NCBI RefSeq assembly: GCF_005952805.1
Contig: NZ_CP040709.1
Span: 1,426,001 to 1,490,000 of the forward strand
Direction: 5' to 3'
From: Inhella inkyongensis
Lineage (GTDB): Bacteria > Pseudomonadota > Gammaproteobacteria > Burkholderiales > Burkholderiaceae_C
DNA length: 64,000 nucleotides
In this document: positions 43,013-59,694 of the stretch, in pieces
Layout: the number at the start of each line of letters is the position of its first letter
Position numbering within the stretch: the first letter of the stretch is position 1
The notes under the pieces: generated by a model
The model's input: the letters and a program-made list of their open reading frames with translations, nothing else
Databases searched by the model: none
Told to the model about the DNA's origin: nothing
Program-made: the position numbers and the translations under genes

Positions 43013-44860
43013 ATGGCGGCGCTCTGGGATCTGTGCGCGCGGGCTGAGGCCCCACGGCATGAACTGCCGGGCGAAACCGTACCCGCCCTGTTCTGGGCCG
43101 GCGTGCAGGCGCGCGGCGACCAGACTTGGTTGCGGGAAAAGCGCCTGGGTCTGTGGCAGGCCTGGACCTGGAAGGCGGCGGGTGAAGCCGTGCGCGAAAT
43201 GGCGCTGGGCCTGGATCGCCTTGACCTGCCCCATCAGGCGGTGGTCGGCATCTTGGCAAACACTCGGTTGGAGTGGCTGCTGGCTGACCTGGCGATTCAG
43301 AGCGCGGGCTGTGTGGCCAACGGCATCTACCCCACGGATGCGGCCAGCCAAGTCGCCTACCTTTGTGCGGACTCGCAGACGCAGGCGCTGTTCGTCGAAG
43401 ATGACGAGCAACTGGACAAGGTGCTTGAGGTGCGGGCCGAGTTGCCGCACCTGCGCTGGATCGTGGTCATGGACACCCGGGGCCTGCAGCATTTTTCAGA
43501 CCCCGGTGTGATGAGCCTGAGTGAGTTGCGGCGGCTCGGAAGTCAGCATCCCGCTCCAGCCCGGTTTGAGCAAAGGCTGCAGGCCCTGCGTCCGGATCAT
43601 CTTGGCATCCTGGTGTACACGAGTGGCACCACGGGCAAGCCCAAGGGCGCCATGCACCTTCAGCAGGGCCTGGTTGCCGCACTCCGAGGTGCGTCCCGCA
43701 ATATTGCTCAGCGCAGCAGCGATGAGCGCTTGTGCTTCCTGCCGCTTTGCCACATTGCCGAACGGATGATTGGCGCTTACTCCGCGCTTCTGACCGGGGC
43801 GAGATTGAACTTTGTGGAGCGTCCAGAAACCTTTGCCGAAAACTTGCGCGAGGTGGCGCCCCATTTGTTGTTCGCGGTGCCCAGGGTGTGGGAGAAGCTC
43901 TACTCAGGGGCTTCTTTGGCGGTGGCCGAGGCCGGCCCCGTATCGCGCGCTTTCTATGCTTGGGCCATCCATGTGGGGCACGAAGTGGCGCAGCGGGTGT
44001 TGGCCGCGGAGCGACCGAAACCGCTATTGCGGCTGCGCTATCGATTGGCTGACTGGCTGGTGTTGGGCGCCGTCCGTCGGGCGTTGGGTTTGCAACGAGC
44101 GCGACTGCTCATCAGTGGCGCCGCCCCCATCGCCCCGGATTTGATCCGTTGGTACCTCGCTTTGGGTCTGCCGATGGTGGAAGGTTGGGGCATGACGGAG
44201 ACCTGCGCACACGGCACGCTCAGCCTGCCATGGGATATGCGGCCCGGCACGGTGGGCCCGGCCAGCCCGGGCGTGGAGATGAAGGTGGATGAGAGCAGCG
44301 GGGAGCTGCTGACCCGTGGGCCCCATCTCTTCGCCGGCTATCTGAACCGTCCCGAGGCGAGCAGTGCCGCCTTTGACGCGCAGGGGTGGTTCCGTACCGG
44401 TGATGTGGGCCGCCTGGAGCCCTACGGGCATTTCCGTATCACCGACCGGATGAAAGACATCATCATCACCGCCGGCGGCAAGAACATCACGCCCAGCGAA
44501 ATCGAAAACCAGCTGAAGTTCTCGCCCTACATCACGGATGCGGTTGTGATTGGCGATCGACGTCCCTACCTGACCGCATTGATCATGATCGACCAGGACA
44601 TGGTGGAACGCTTTGCCCAGGAGCAGGATCTGGCGTTCGCTGGCTTTGCCGGGCTGACCCGCGCCCCGGAAGTGCGTGCTTTGATCGCAAAGGAAGTCGA
44701 TCGGGTGAACGCGGAGTTCGCGCGGGTCGAGCAGATCAAGGACTTCCGCTTGCTTGACACTCAGCTGAGCGCTGAAGATGAAGAATTGACGCCGACGATG
44801 AAGCTAAAGCGCAGCTTGGTGCAGAAGAAGTACGCCGCGCTGATTGAAGCCATGTATTGA
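43013..44860 (+). CDS. AMP-dependent acyl-CoA synthetase/ligase (long-chain type)
   Basis: A 615-residue ANL-superfamily enzyme that activates a carboxylic acid to its acyl-CoA through an acyl-AMP. Motifs: the phosphate loop YTSGTTGKPKG (about 200-210), GWGMTETCA, RTGDVGRLEPYG, and the C-terminal hinge DRMKDIIITAGGKNITPSEIE with its catalytic Lys region. Length and motif set match FadD15-like long-chain ligases; aromatic or medium-chain acids cannot be excluded. It sits between livF and the binding protein, so the imported ligand may be an acid trapped as CoA ester. An in-frame ATG at 42983 falls inside livF and is not the start. Confidence 0.92.
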   Translation: MAALWDLCARAEAPRHELPGETVPALFWAGVQARGDQTWLREKRLGLWQAWTWKAAGEAVREMALGLDRLDLPHQAVVGILANTRLEWLLADLAIQSAGCVANGIYPTDAASQVAYLCADSQTQALFVEDDEQLDKVLEVRAELPHLRWIVVMDTRGLQHFSDPGVMSLSELRRLGSQHPAPARFEQRLQALRPDHLGILVYTSGTTGKPKGAMHLQQGLVAALRGASRNIAQRSSDERLCFLPLCHIAERMIGAYSALLTGARLNFVERPETFAENLREVAPHLLFAVPRVWEKLYSGASLAVAEAGPVSRAFYAWAIHVGHEVAQRVLAAERPKPLLRLRYRLADWLVLGAVRRALGLQRARLLISGAAPIAPDLIRWYLALGLPMVEGWGMTETCAHGTLSLPWDMRPGTVGPASPGVEMKVDESSGELLTRGPHLFAGYLNRPEASSAAFDAQGWFRTGDVGRLEPYGHFRITDRMKDIIITAGGKNITPSEIENQLKFSPYITDAVVIGDRRPYLTALIMIDQDMVERFAQEQDLAFAGFAGLTRAPEVRALIAKEVDRVNAEFARVEQIKDFRLLDTQLSAEDEELTPTMKLKRSLVQKKYAALIEAMY

Positions 44861-44890
44861 TACTCAAACCCACCGGACCTGGAGAAGCGG

Positions 44891-46051
44891 ATGAAAGCAA
44901 CCGTAGCAAGTGCAGTCCTGATGCTGGCCTCATTGACCGTGAGCGCGCAGGCCCAACAAGGCGTGAGCAAGACTGAAATCGTGATTGGCTCCATTCAGGA
45001 CTTCTCCGGACCGCTGGCGGGTTATGGAAAGCAGGCCCGCAACGGCATGCAGCTGCGAGCCGATGAGCTCAACGAGCAGGGCGGAGTGCACGGCAGGCGA
45101 ATCGTGCTCAAGTTCGAGGACTCCGGCTACGACCCCAAGCGTGCGGTTCTGGCGGCTCAAAAGCTCGTCAACCAAGAGAAGATCTTCTTGATGGCGGGTC
45201 ATGTAGGGACAGCGCACAACCTGGCGGCCATGCCCGTTCAGTTTGAACGCGGCGTGATCAACTTCTGGCCGCTCACGGCTGCCCGGGAGATGTACGAGCC
45301 GTTTCACAAGCTCAAGTACTCGTTTGCCGTGCCCTATTACGAGCAGATCCGCGTGATGCTGCCCAAGTTGGCCAAGGAGCAGGGCGCCAAGAAGCTCTGC
45401 GTCCACTACCAGGACGACGACTTTGGGCTTGAGGTCCTGCGCGGGGCAGAGTCCGCCACCAAGGCGATGGGTGTGGAGTTATCCGAGAAGACGAGTTTCA
45501 AGCGCGGTGCGACCGAGTTCTCCTCGCAAGTGGCAAAGCTCAAGGCCGCTGGCTGTGAGTTGGTGGTGCTGGGCACCATCATTCGCGAGACCATCGGCAG
45601 CATTGCAGAGGCCCGCAAGACGGGCTTCGCCCCCACGTTCCTCGCCTCCAGCGCGGCCTATACCGACTTGATCCACCGCCTGGGCGGCAAGGCGATGGAT
45701 GGCCTCTATGCCGCCATGACCACCCAGCACCCTTACCTTGACGAGGCCTCCCAACCCATCCGCTTCTGGGCCAACAAGTACAAGACCAAGTTCAGTGAGG
45801 ATCCGACTGTGTTCTCCGCCTATGGCTACTTAATCATTGATGGCTTCATTCAAGCAGCCCAGAAGGCCGGGCCGACCTTGAGTACCGACAGCTTCATCAA
45901 GGCAATGGACGGGATGACCTTCTCCAGCGACATCTTTGGCTCCGCACCAGCCAGCTACTCCCCAACCAAGCGGCTCGGCAGTGCGGCGGCCCGGCTGTCT
46001 CAGATTCAAGAGGGGCGTTGGCGAGTCGTGGCTGACTACCAAAAGCCCTGA
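44891..46051 (+). CDS. ABC transporter periplasmic substrate-binding protein (LivK-like)
   Basis: A 386-residue Leu/Ile/Val-binding-family receptor for the adjacent permease. Signal peptide MKATVASAVL to the AQA site (cleavage after residue 21), then IVIGSIQDFSGPLAGYGKQ, ELNEQGGVHGRRIVLKFED (as NEQGGVHGRRIVL), and YEQIRVMLPKLAKEQG. Such receptors bind amino acids, aromatic acids, amides or dicarboxylates. GGAG eight bases upstream supports the ATG, 30 bases after the ligase stop. A terminator follows. Confidence 0.92.
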   Translation: MKATVASAVLMLASLTVSAQAQQGVSKTEIVIGSIQDFSGPLAGYGKQARNGMQLRADELNEQGGVHGRRIVLKFEDSGYDPKRAVLAAQKLVNQEKIFLMAGHVGTAHNLAAMPVQFERGVINFWPLTAAREMYEPFHKLKYSFAVPYYEQIRVMLPKLAKEQGAKKLCVHYQDDDFGLEVLRGAESATKAMGVELSEKTSFKRGATEFSSQVAKLKAAGCELVVLGTIIRETIGSIAEARKTGFAPTFLASSAAYTDLIHRLGGKAMDGLYAAMTTQHPYLDEASQPIRFWANKYKTKFSEDPTVFSAYGYLIIDGFIQAAQKAGPTLSTDSFIKAMDGMTFSSDIFGSAPASYSPTKRLGSAAARLSQIQEGRWRVVADYQKP

Positions 46052-46064
46052 GCTTGATCACACC

Positions 46065-46090
46065 GAGGCCTGGCGGCCTCTGCTTTCTTT
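46065..46090 (+). terminator. Terminator after the liv/ligase cassette
   Basis: GAGGCC - TGGC - GGCCTC (46065-46080) followed by TGCTTTCTTT gives a 6-bp GC stem with a tetraloop and U-rich tail, 13 bases after the binding-protein stop. It separates the transport cassette from the rRNA promoters. Confidence 0.75.
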
Positions 46091-46100
46091 GCGCAGGGGC

Positions 46101-46128
46101 TTGCACATCTCAAAAGTATTGCTATAGT
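46101..46128 (+). promoter_or_regulatory. Putative rrn promoter P1 (first operon only)
   Basis: TTGCAC (46101-46106), a 16-base spacer and TATAGT (46123-46128) resemble a sigma-70 promoter about 340 bases before the first 16S gene. It lies outside the duplicated block, so the second operon lacks it. Assignment is by pattern only. Confidence 0.5.
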
Positions 46129-46231
46129 TGCGGGCTTCGCTGATCAAACAGCTGCCGGTAACGGTGGTTAGCGGCGAAGGGAAGTGAAGGTCGGCAACGT
46201 CGGGCGGCTTGAAGAAAGTTTCTCGAAGGTG

Positions 46232-46261
46232 TTGACAGGCGGATCGAAACGCTGCAATAAT
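46232..46261 (+). promoter_or_regulatory. Putative rrn promoter P2, copy 1
   Basis: TTGACA (46232-46237), an 18-base spacer and AATAAT (46256-46261) form a good sigma-70 pattern about 205 bases before the 16S start. It lies inside the duplicated block and is therefore present in both operons. Confidence 0.65.
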
Positions 46262-46330
46262 CTCGCTTCTGCGCTGACAATAACGAGTCGGCGACGCAAG
46301 AAAGTTCAGGAAACTGGGTTGATTGCGAAA

Positions 46331-46342
46331 GTTCTTTAACAA
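46331..46342 (+). promoter_or_regulatory. rrn leader boxA antitermination site, copy 1
   Basis: GTTCTTTAACAA matches the NusB/NusE-binding boxA consensus of rRNA leaders. It directly precedes the left arm of the 16S processing stem. Confidence 0.75.
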
Positions 46343-46377
46343 GTTGCAGCCAATAAGCGTGGGCACTTGAAGTTGAG
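46343..46377 (+). other. 16S processing stem, left arm, copy 1
   Basis: The leader segment TGCAGCCAATAAGCGTGGGC and its flanks are complementary to 48059-48094 downstream of the 16S gene (TTATTGGCTGCA, GTGCCCAC, CTCAACTTTG), with a few mismatches. This is the expected long-range RNase III stem that brackets 16S rRNA in the precursor. The second operon has the same arms 5,750 bases on. Confidence 0.7.
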
Positions 46378-46466
46378 TTGCTCTGTAGCAATACGGAGTC
46401 TTGCTTGAAGTGCTCGCGGATAGAGAAGTGAAGTTCACTTCGATTCCGTTGAGTGAAAAACAGATC

Positions 46467-47998
<1,532 letters not shown>

Positions 47999-48058
47999 GA
48001 AAATGACGAAGCCGGTTGTTCAGTTCGCTGAGCAACGAGAGCGGAGTCGAATCAAAGA

Positions 48059-48094
48059 CTCAACTTTGATGTGCCCACACTTATTGGCTGCAGC
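48059..48094 (+). other. 16S processing stem, right arm, copy 1
   Basis: Complementary to 46343-46377 (see left arm). It sits 62 bases after the 16S end and before tRNA-Ile. Confidence 0.7.
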
Positions 48095-48185
48095 GGTAAC
48101 AGCAGTGACTAGCATTGGTCAGAAGATGATCGATGGAGATTGGGCCGGCTGAAGAGAAGGCACGGCTCATGCAGCAAGAATGCGT

Positions 48186-48262
48186 GGGTCTGTAGCTCAG
48201 TCGGTTAGAGCACCGTCTTGATAAGGCGGGGGTCGTTGGTTCGAATCCAACCAGACCCACCA
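48186..48262 (+). tRNA. ileT: tRNA-Ile (anticodon GAT), copy 1
   Basis: A 77-base cloverleaf: acceptor GGGTCTG/CAGACCC, anticodon loop CTTGATAAG with GAT at 48220-48222, T-arm GGTTCGAATCC, and an encoded CCA end. It is in the usual position in the 16S-23S spacer. Confidence 0.97.
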
Positions 48263-48286
48263 CGATCGCGACGCGAATCGGGAATC

Positions 48287-48362
48287 GGGGGATTAGCTCA
48301 GCTGGGAGAGCACCTGCTTTGCAAGCAGGGGGTCGTCGGTTCGATCCCGTCATCCTCCACCA
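48287..48362 (+). tRNA. alaT: tRNA-Ala (anticodon TGC), copy 1
   Basis: A 76-base cloverleaf: acceptor GGGGGAT/ATCCTCC, anticodon loop CTTTGCAAG with TGC at 48320-48322, T-arm CGGTTCGATCCCG, and an encoded CCA. It lies 24 bases after tRNA-Ile. Confidence 0.97.
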
Positions 48363-48377
48363 ACACTAGTTACAACG

Positions 48378-48428
48378 CTGGCAAACATGAGTGACGCACG
48401 GAAAGCGCGCGTTATTGATGTTTGCCAG
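48378..48428 (+). other. Long hairpin in the tRNA-Ala to 23S spacer, copy 1
   Basis: CTGGCAAACAT (48378-48388) pairs perfectly with ATGTTTGCCAG (48418-48428), and the interior GTGACGC/GCGTTAT extends the stem with G-U pairs. A processing or antitermination-related structure is likely; it is repeated in the second operon. Confidence 0.6.
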
Positions 48429-48450
48429 AGAGGGCCGATGGCCCGTCTGC

Positions 48451-48463
48451 TGTTCTTTAACAA
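48451..48463 (+). promoter_or_regulatory. Spacer boxA upstream of 23S, copy 1
   Basis: TGTTCTTTAACAA is a second boxA element, as found in the 16S-23S spacer of proteobacterial rrn operons. It keeps transcription antiterminated into the 23S gene. Confidence 0.75.
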
Positions 48464-48642
48464 TTTGTAGAGTCGAAATCAGCGCTGTGAAGCGAAAGCT
48501 TCATAGCATTGGATTGCGTCAACAAACATTCGACGGTCTGCGAAAGCAGATTGAAGATGTACATTGAAGAACGGCGAACGCAAACGATCGAGCTCTAAAT
48601 CGATCGAGTCCTTGACGACATCGCGAGATGTCAAAGTTATAG

Positions 48643-51518
<2,876 letters not shown>

Positions 51519-51667
51519 TATAACCTTGACATTCCTGTCAGGGTTGCGAAAACCGTTCTTCAATAGAACACGCAATCCAAAGCTGATTTCTTCGCATACA
51601 ATGCGGACTCTACAAATTGGGTTGGCAGACCTTCTTCAGTGAAGTCAGCTGCCAGCCAACAAGTCAA

Positions 51668-51782
51668 GCCTGATGACCATAGCGAGTTGGTCCCACCCCT
51701 TCCCATCCCGAACAGGACCGTGAAACAACTCAGCGCCGATGATAGTGCGGATCGCCCGTGTGAAAGTAGGACATCGTCAGGC
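51668..51782 (+). rRNA. rrf: 5S ribosomal RNA, copy 1
   Basis: About 115 bases: terminal stem GCCTGATGA/TCGTCAGGC, loop B/C region CCCATCCCGAACAGGACCGTG and GATAGTGCGGAT. It ends 11 bases before the terminator. Confidence 0.95.
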
Positions 51783-51793
51783 TATTAACACCC

Positions 51794-51826
51794 AAAACCC
51801 CCTCCAGCGAAGCTGGTGGGGGTTTT
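51794..51826 (+). terminator. rrn terminator, copy 1
   Basis: AAAACCCCCTCCAGC - GAA - GCTGGTGGGGGTTTT is a 15-bp stem with one T-T mismatch, ending in TTTT. It is a strong intrinsic terminator just after 5S. Confidence 0.9.
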
Positions 51827-51827
51827 G

Positions 51828-51950
51828 CTATTTATGCAAGGGTCCACTTTTATGCTCGTTAACACTGAGGTGTTTGGGAGTTGAAGTGATGACCAAGCCC
51901 GCAAGGATCGGCCAAAGCCGACCCTGAGGGCGGCGGGGAGTCGGCATTGC
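51828..51950 (+). other. Unique 123-base junction between the rrn operons
   Basis: The only non-repeated DNA between the two operons. It holds no gene. It contains short A/T-rich stretches (TTATGCAAGG, CTTTTATGCTCG) and an inverted repeat GGTCGGCCAA-like region (GATCGGCCAAAGCCGACC), but I see no convincing -35/-10 pair, so the second operon probably relies on its copy of P2 or on read-through. Confidence 0.6.
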
Positions 51951-51981
51951 CGGGCGGCTTGAAGAAAGTTTCTCGAAGGTG

Positions 51982-52011
51982 TTGACAGGCGGATCGAAAC
52001 GCTGCAATAAT
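51982..52011 (+). promoter_or_regulatory. Putative rrn promoter P2, copy 2
   Basis: Same TTGACA - 18 bases - AATAAT as in copy 1. It is the only promoter pattern I see ahead of the second 16S gene. Confidence 0.65.
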
Positions 52012-52080
52012 CTCGCTTCTGCGCTGACAATAACGAGTCGGCGACGCAAGAAAGTTCAGGAAACTGGGTTGATTGCGAAA

Positions 52081-52092
52081 GTTCTTTAACAA
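52081..52092 (+). promoter_or_regulatory. rrn leader boxA, copy 2
   Basis: GTTCTTTAACAA, identical to the leader boxA of the first operon. Confidence 0.75.
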
Positions 52093-52216
52093 GTTGCAGC
52101 CAATAAGCGTGGGCACTTGAAGTTGAGTTGCTCTGTAGCAATACGGAGTCTTGCTTGAAGTGCTCGCGGATAGAGAAGTGAAGTTCACTTCGATTCCGTT
52201 GAGTGAAAAACAGATC

Positions 52217-53748
<1,532 letters not shown>

Positions 53749-53935
53749 GAAAATGACGAAGCCGGTTGTTCAGTTCGCTGAGCAACGAGAGCGGAGTCGA
53801 ATCAAAGACTCAACTTTGATGTGCCCACACTTATTGGCTGCAGCGGTAACAGCAGTGACTAGCATTGGTCAGAAGATGATCGATGGAGATTGGGCCGGCT
53901 GAAGAGAAGGCACGGCTCATGCAGCAAGAATGCGT

Positions 53936-54012
53936 GGGTCTGTAGCTCAGTCGGTTAGAGCACCGTCTTGATAAGGCGGGGGTCGTTGGTTCGAATCCAA
54001 CCAGACCCACCA
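53936..54012 (+). tRNA. ileT: tRNA-Ile (anticodon GAT), copy 2
   Basis: Identical to the copy at 48186-48262, with encoded CCA and anticodon GAT at 53970-53972. Confidence 0.97.
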
Positions 54013-54036
54013 CGATCGCGACGCGAATCGGGAATC

Positions 54037-54112
54037 GGGGGATTAGCTCAGCTGGGAGAGCACCTGCTTTGCAAGCAGGGGGTCGTCGGTTCGATCCCGT
54101 CATCCTCCACCA
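54037..54112 (+). tRNA. alaT: tRNA-Ala (anticodon TGC), copy 2
   Basis: Identical to the copy at 48287-48362, with encoded CCA and anticodon TGC at 54070-54072. Confidence 0.97.
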
Positions 54113-54200
54113 ACACTAGTTACAACGCTGGCAAACATGAGTGACGCACGGAAAGCGCGCGTTATTGATGTTTGCCAGAGAGGGCCGATGGCCCGTCTGC

Positions 54201-54213
54201 TGTTCTTTAACAA
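54201..54213 (+). promoter_or_regulatory. Spacer boxA upstream of 23S, copy 2
   Basis: TGTTCTTTAACAA, identical to the element at 48451-48463. The spacer hairpin is likewise repeated at 54128-54178. Confidence 0.75.
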
Positions 54214-54392
54214 TTTGTAGAGTCGAAATCAGCGCTGTGAAGCGAAAGCTTCATAGCATTGGATTGCGTCAACAAACATTCGACGGTCTGCGAAAGCAGA
54301 TTGAAGATGTACATTGAAGAACGGCGAACGCAAACGATCGAGCTCTAAATCGATCGAGTCCTTGACGACATCGCGAGATGTCAAAGTTATAG

Positions 54393-57268
<2,876 letters not shown>

Positions 57269-57417
57269 TATAACCTTGACATTCCTGTCAGGGTTGCGAA
57301 AACCGTTCTTCAATAGAACACGCAATCCAAAGCTGATTTCTTCGCATACAATGCGGACTCTACAAATTGGGTTGGCAGACCTTCTTCAGTGAAGTCAGCT
57401 GCCAGCCAACAAGTCAA

Positions 57418-57532
57418 GCCTGATGACCATAGCGAGTTGGTCCCACCCCTTCCCATCCCGAACAGGACCGTGAAACAACTCAGCGCCGATGATAGTGCGG
57501 ATCGCCCGTGTGAAAGTAGGACATCGTCAGGC
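57418..57532 (+). rRNA. rrf: 5S ribosomal RNA, copy 2
   Basis: Identical to the first 5S gene; followed by the same terminator. Confidence 0.95.
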
Positions 57533-57543
57533 TATTAACACCC

Positions 57544-57576
57544 AAAACCCCCTCCAGCGAAGCTGGTGGGGGTTTT
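57544..57576 (+). terminator. rrn terminator, copy 2
   Basis: Same 15-bp stem with one T-T mismatch and GAA loop; here followed by GTTCTTTGCGG. Confidence 0.9.
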
Positions 57577-57608
57577 GTTCTTTGCGGCCTGATACCATCG
57601 AAAGAATT

Positions 57609-57630
57609 AAGGGCAAACTAAGTTGCCCTT
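57609..57630 (-). terminator. Terminator of the IclR-type gene
   Basis: AAGGGCAA and TTGCCCTT form an 8-bp stem around a 6-base loop, 7 bases after the regulator's stop; on the minus strand it is followed by AATTCTTT. It also helps separate the second rrn operon from the minus-strand genes. Confidence 0.7.
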
Positions 57631-57636
57631 TGTGCT

Positions 57637-58404
57637 TTAGCGAGCTGGACGGTGCCCCAATGCCTGCGAGATGGTGTTGGCGGTGTCGCGCAGACGGGGT
57701 TCCCAAGCCTCTTCCAGCCGGTCTGCAGGCGCCGAAATCGAGAGGCCCGCAACCAACTTGCCCTGGTCATCGTAGATGCCGGCAGCCATGCAGCGGACGC
57801 CAAGTTCCAACTCTTCTTCATCACGCGAAACGCCCCGGAGTCGGATTTGCCCCAGCTCTCGCTCAAGGCGACTGAGTTCCGTGATGCTGTTACGGGTGTG
57901 GCCCGCCAATCCGGTGCGGGTGGCGTAGGCCCTCACTCGGGACGCTTCCTCATGAGCCAGAAAAAGCTTTCCCACTGACGTGAGGTGTAGAGGCGCTCGA
58001 CCGCCAACCGCACGGACCACTTGCATGCCGCTTCGCTCGCTATAGGTGCGTTCGATGTAGACGATTTCATCGCCCTGACGGACTGACAAATTGACCGGTT
58101 GATGGGTGAGTTTGTGCAGTTCCCGCATGGAATCGAGGGCGGCGTCGCGCACATCGAGTCGGGCCTTGACCAAATTACCCAGTTCCAACAGGCGCATCCC
58201 CAGCCGATAGCTGCCAGGTGCGGGGCGGTCCACAAAGCGCCCTAGGGTCAGGTCGTTCAGGATTCGGTGCGTGGTCGAAGGGTGCAGGCCAGTGGCTTCG
58301 CTGAGCAACTTCAGTGGGACTGGGTCGGTATGGCGGGCCAACACGTCTAGCAGGGTGAAGGCGCGTTCCAAGACCTGGATCGCAGGGGTTTGCGTGTCGC
58401 TCAT
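57637..58404 (-). CDS. IclR-family transcriptional regulator
   Basis: A 255-residue regulator. The N-terminal winged helix (about 10-70) has VLERAFTLLDVLA, LKLLSEATGLHPSTTHRIL and a wing GSYRLG. The C-terminal IclR effector domain (about 80-250) has the family's RQGDEIVYIERTYSERSGM, TSVGKLFLA, RGVSRDEEELELGVRCMA and GLSISAPADRL. The ligand is unknown. The ATG at 58404 is chosen; a TTG five codons upstream is the alternative. CACAAT lies 6 bases before the ATG. It sits 27 bases downstream of hpnE on the same strand, so it could be expressed with the squalene genes or from its own promoter. Confidence 0.93.
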   Translation of the reverse strand: MSDTQTPAIQVLERAFTLLDVLARHTDPVPLKLLSEATGLHPSTTHRILNDLTLGRFVDRPAPGSYRLGMRLLELGNLVKARLDVRDAALDSMRELHKLTHQPVNLSVRQGDEIVYIERTYSERSGMQVVRAVGGRAPLHLTSVGKLFLAHEEASRVRAYATRTGLAGHTRNSITELSRLERELGQIRLRGVSRDEEELELGVRCMAAGIYDDQGKLVAGLSISAPADRLEEAWEPRLRDTANTISQALGHRPAR

Positions 58405-58431
58405 TTCCGCATTGTGCAATCAATGTGTCTT

Positions 58432-59694
58432 TCAGCCCGCGATGGTGGACTGGGCTGCAATCAGCCCCGAGCGCACCGCACCTTCCAGCGTGGCAGGGTA
58501 GGGGCCGTCCACGTAGTCGCCGGCGGCGAAGACGCCGGCGGCGATCTGTGGATTGGGGCGGATAAGTCCTGCGCTGCAAGCGAAGGTGGCTCGTCTATCG
58601 GCGTGGCTGCTCACGACCGTTGCCAAAGCCAGGTCAGGCAGTTGGGAGGCGATTTGTGCGCGGACGCCTTTGATCAAGGAGGCTCGGCCATGGCCGAGGG
58701 CCGCCGCAACCGCGCTGCCCACGGCCGCAAATCGGCCTGCCCGGCCTCCAATTGCCCCCAAATCAAAAATGAACTGAGCCGGGCTGCCTTTCAATGCAAC
58801 CATGGGGGCGGCCAGCTTCACGCCGGGAGCGTCAAGGTAGACGGTGGCAATGGCTTCTGGCTGTAGGGCGCGGGCCGTTTCCGCCCAGGCTGGGTTGAGA
58901 TCGTTGCAAAGGCGGGCCGCTTCGGTTGCGCTGCACGCGATTACCACGGCCTGGGCAGGTTCGCCGTCCACCAGCCAGATCCCTTCAGCGTGCTGAAGGG
59001 ACTGGACTCGATGGCTTAGGCGGACTTCTGCCCCATGGGTCGCCAGCCATGCCTCGGCAGGACTGGGCAAAAGCTGCGATAGAGGGCGGCGCGGCAGCAG
59101 GAGGTCGGCTGCGCCGCGCCCACCGAGAAGGGCATCGCGCAAGACGCGCAAGAACACCGATGCGCTGGCTGTTTCTATGGGTGTGTTGAGCGCGGCGATG
59201 CAAAGGGGATCGAAGAGCTCCGTCCTGACCGTGAGAGGAAGGCTGGCGCATAGCTGCTTGACGGTCCAGTTGTCGGGGCAGCGCAGACCCCTCAGCGCAA
59301 GGCCCAGGCCCCAGCGGCCCAACGCCAATTTGTCCCGGAGCTGCCAACGAGGGTGCCGCAGGGCCGCTTGCATCAAGGCCGGCAAGGCTGCGGCCCCGGC
59401 CGGCCAGCGTAAGCCGACTCCCTGGCCGTCCACCAGCGCCAAGGGGCCGCGCCAAAGTAGGGTGTCGGGGTCCGCGCCCACTGTGCGCATCAGGTTCAAA
59501 GTGGCGCTATAGGCGCCGATCAAGATGTGGTGGCCGCTGTCCAGGCCGTCTTGTGCGGCGCTCAGGCTGCGGGCGCGCCCTCCGAGCTGAGGGGCCATTT
59601 CCAACAGGCGCACTTGGGCCCCTAGACGAACGCCCTCCACGGCCGCGGCCAGCCCGGCCCAGCCGCCGCCGATGACACAGAGCTGAGGTTTCAC
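58432..59694 (-). CDS. hpnE: Hydroxysqualene dehydroxylase (HpnE)
   Basis: A 420-residue FAD-dependent amine-oxidase-fold enzyme that reduces hydroxysqualene to squalene in the HpnCDE pathway. The dinucleotide motif CVIGGGWAGLAAAVE is at the N-terminus, followed by LEMAPQLGGRARS and DSGHHILIGAY; the C-terminal FAD motif is GVFAAGDYVDGPYPATLEGAVRSG (as FAAGDYVDGPYPATLEGA). The GTG start at 59694 overlaps the hpnD stop in GTGA; in-frame sequence further upstream is a shadow of hpnD. Last of the hpnCDE trio. Confidence 0.93.
   Translation of the reverse strand: MKPQLCVIGGGWAGLAAAVEGVRLGAQVRLLEMAPQLGGRARSLSAAQDGLDSGHHILIGAYSATLNLMRTVGADPDTLLWRGPLALVDGQGVGLRWPAGAAALPALMQAALRHPRWQLRDKLALGRWGLGLALRGLRCPDNWTVKQLCASLPLTVRTELFDPLCIAALNTPIETASASVFLRVLRDALLGGRGAADLLLPRRPLSQLLPSPAEAWLATHGAEVRLSHRVQSLQHAEGIWLVDGEPAQAVVIACSATEAARLCNDLNPAWAETARALQPEAIATVYLDAPGVKLAAPMVALKGSPAQFIFDLGAIGGRAGRFAAVGSAVAAALGHGRASLIKGVRAQIASQLPDLALATVVSSHADRRATFACSAGLIRPNPQIAAGVFAAGDYVDGPYPATLEGAVRSGLIAAQSTIAG

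Noticed and set aside
48081..48353. 90-codon minus-strand frame over tRNA-Ile/tRNA-Ala (and its copy at 53831-54103)
   Set aside because: The peptide with GLVGFEPTTPALS and GSNRRPPACKAGALPAELI is the familiar spurious product read from the antisense of tRNA genes.
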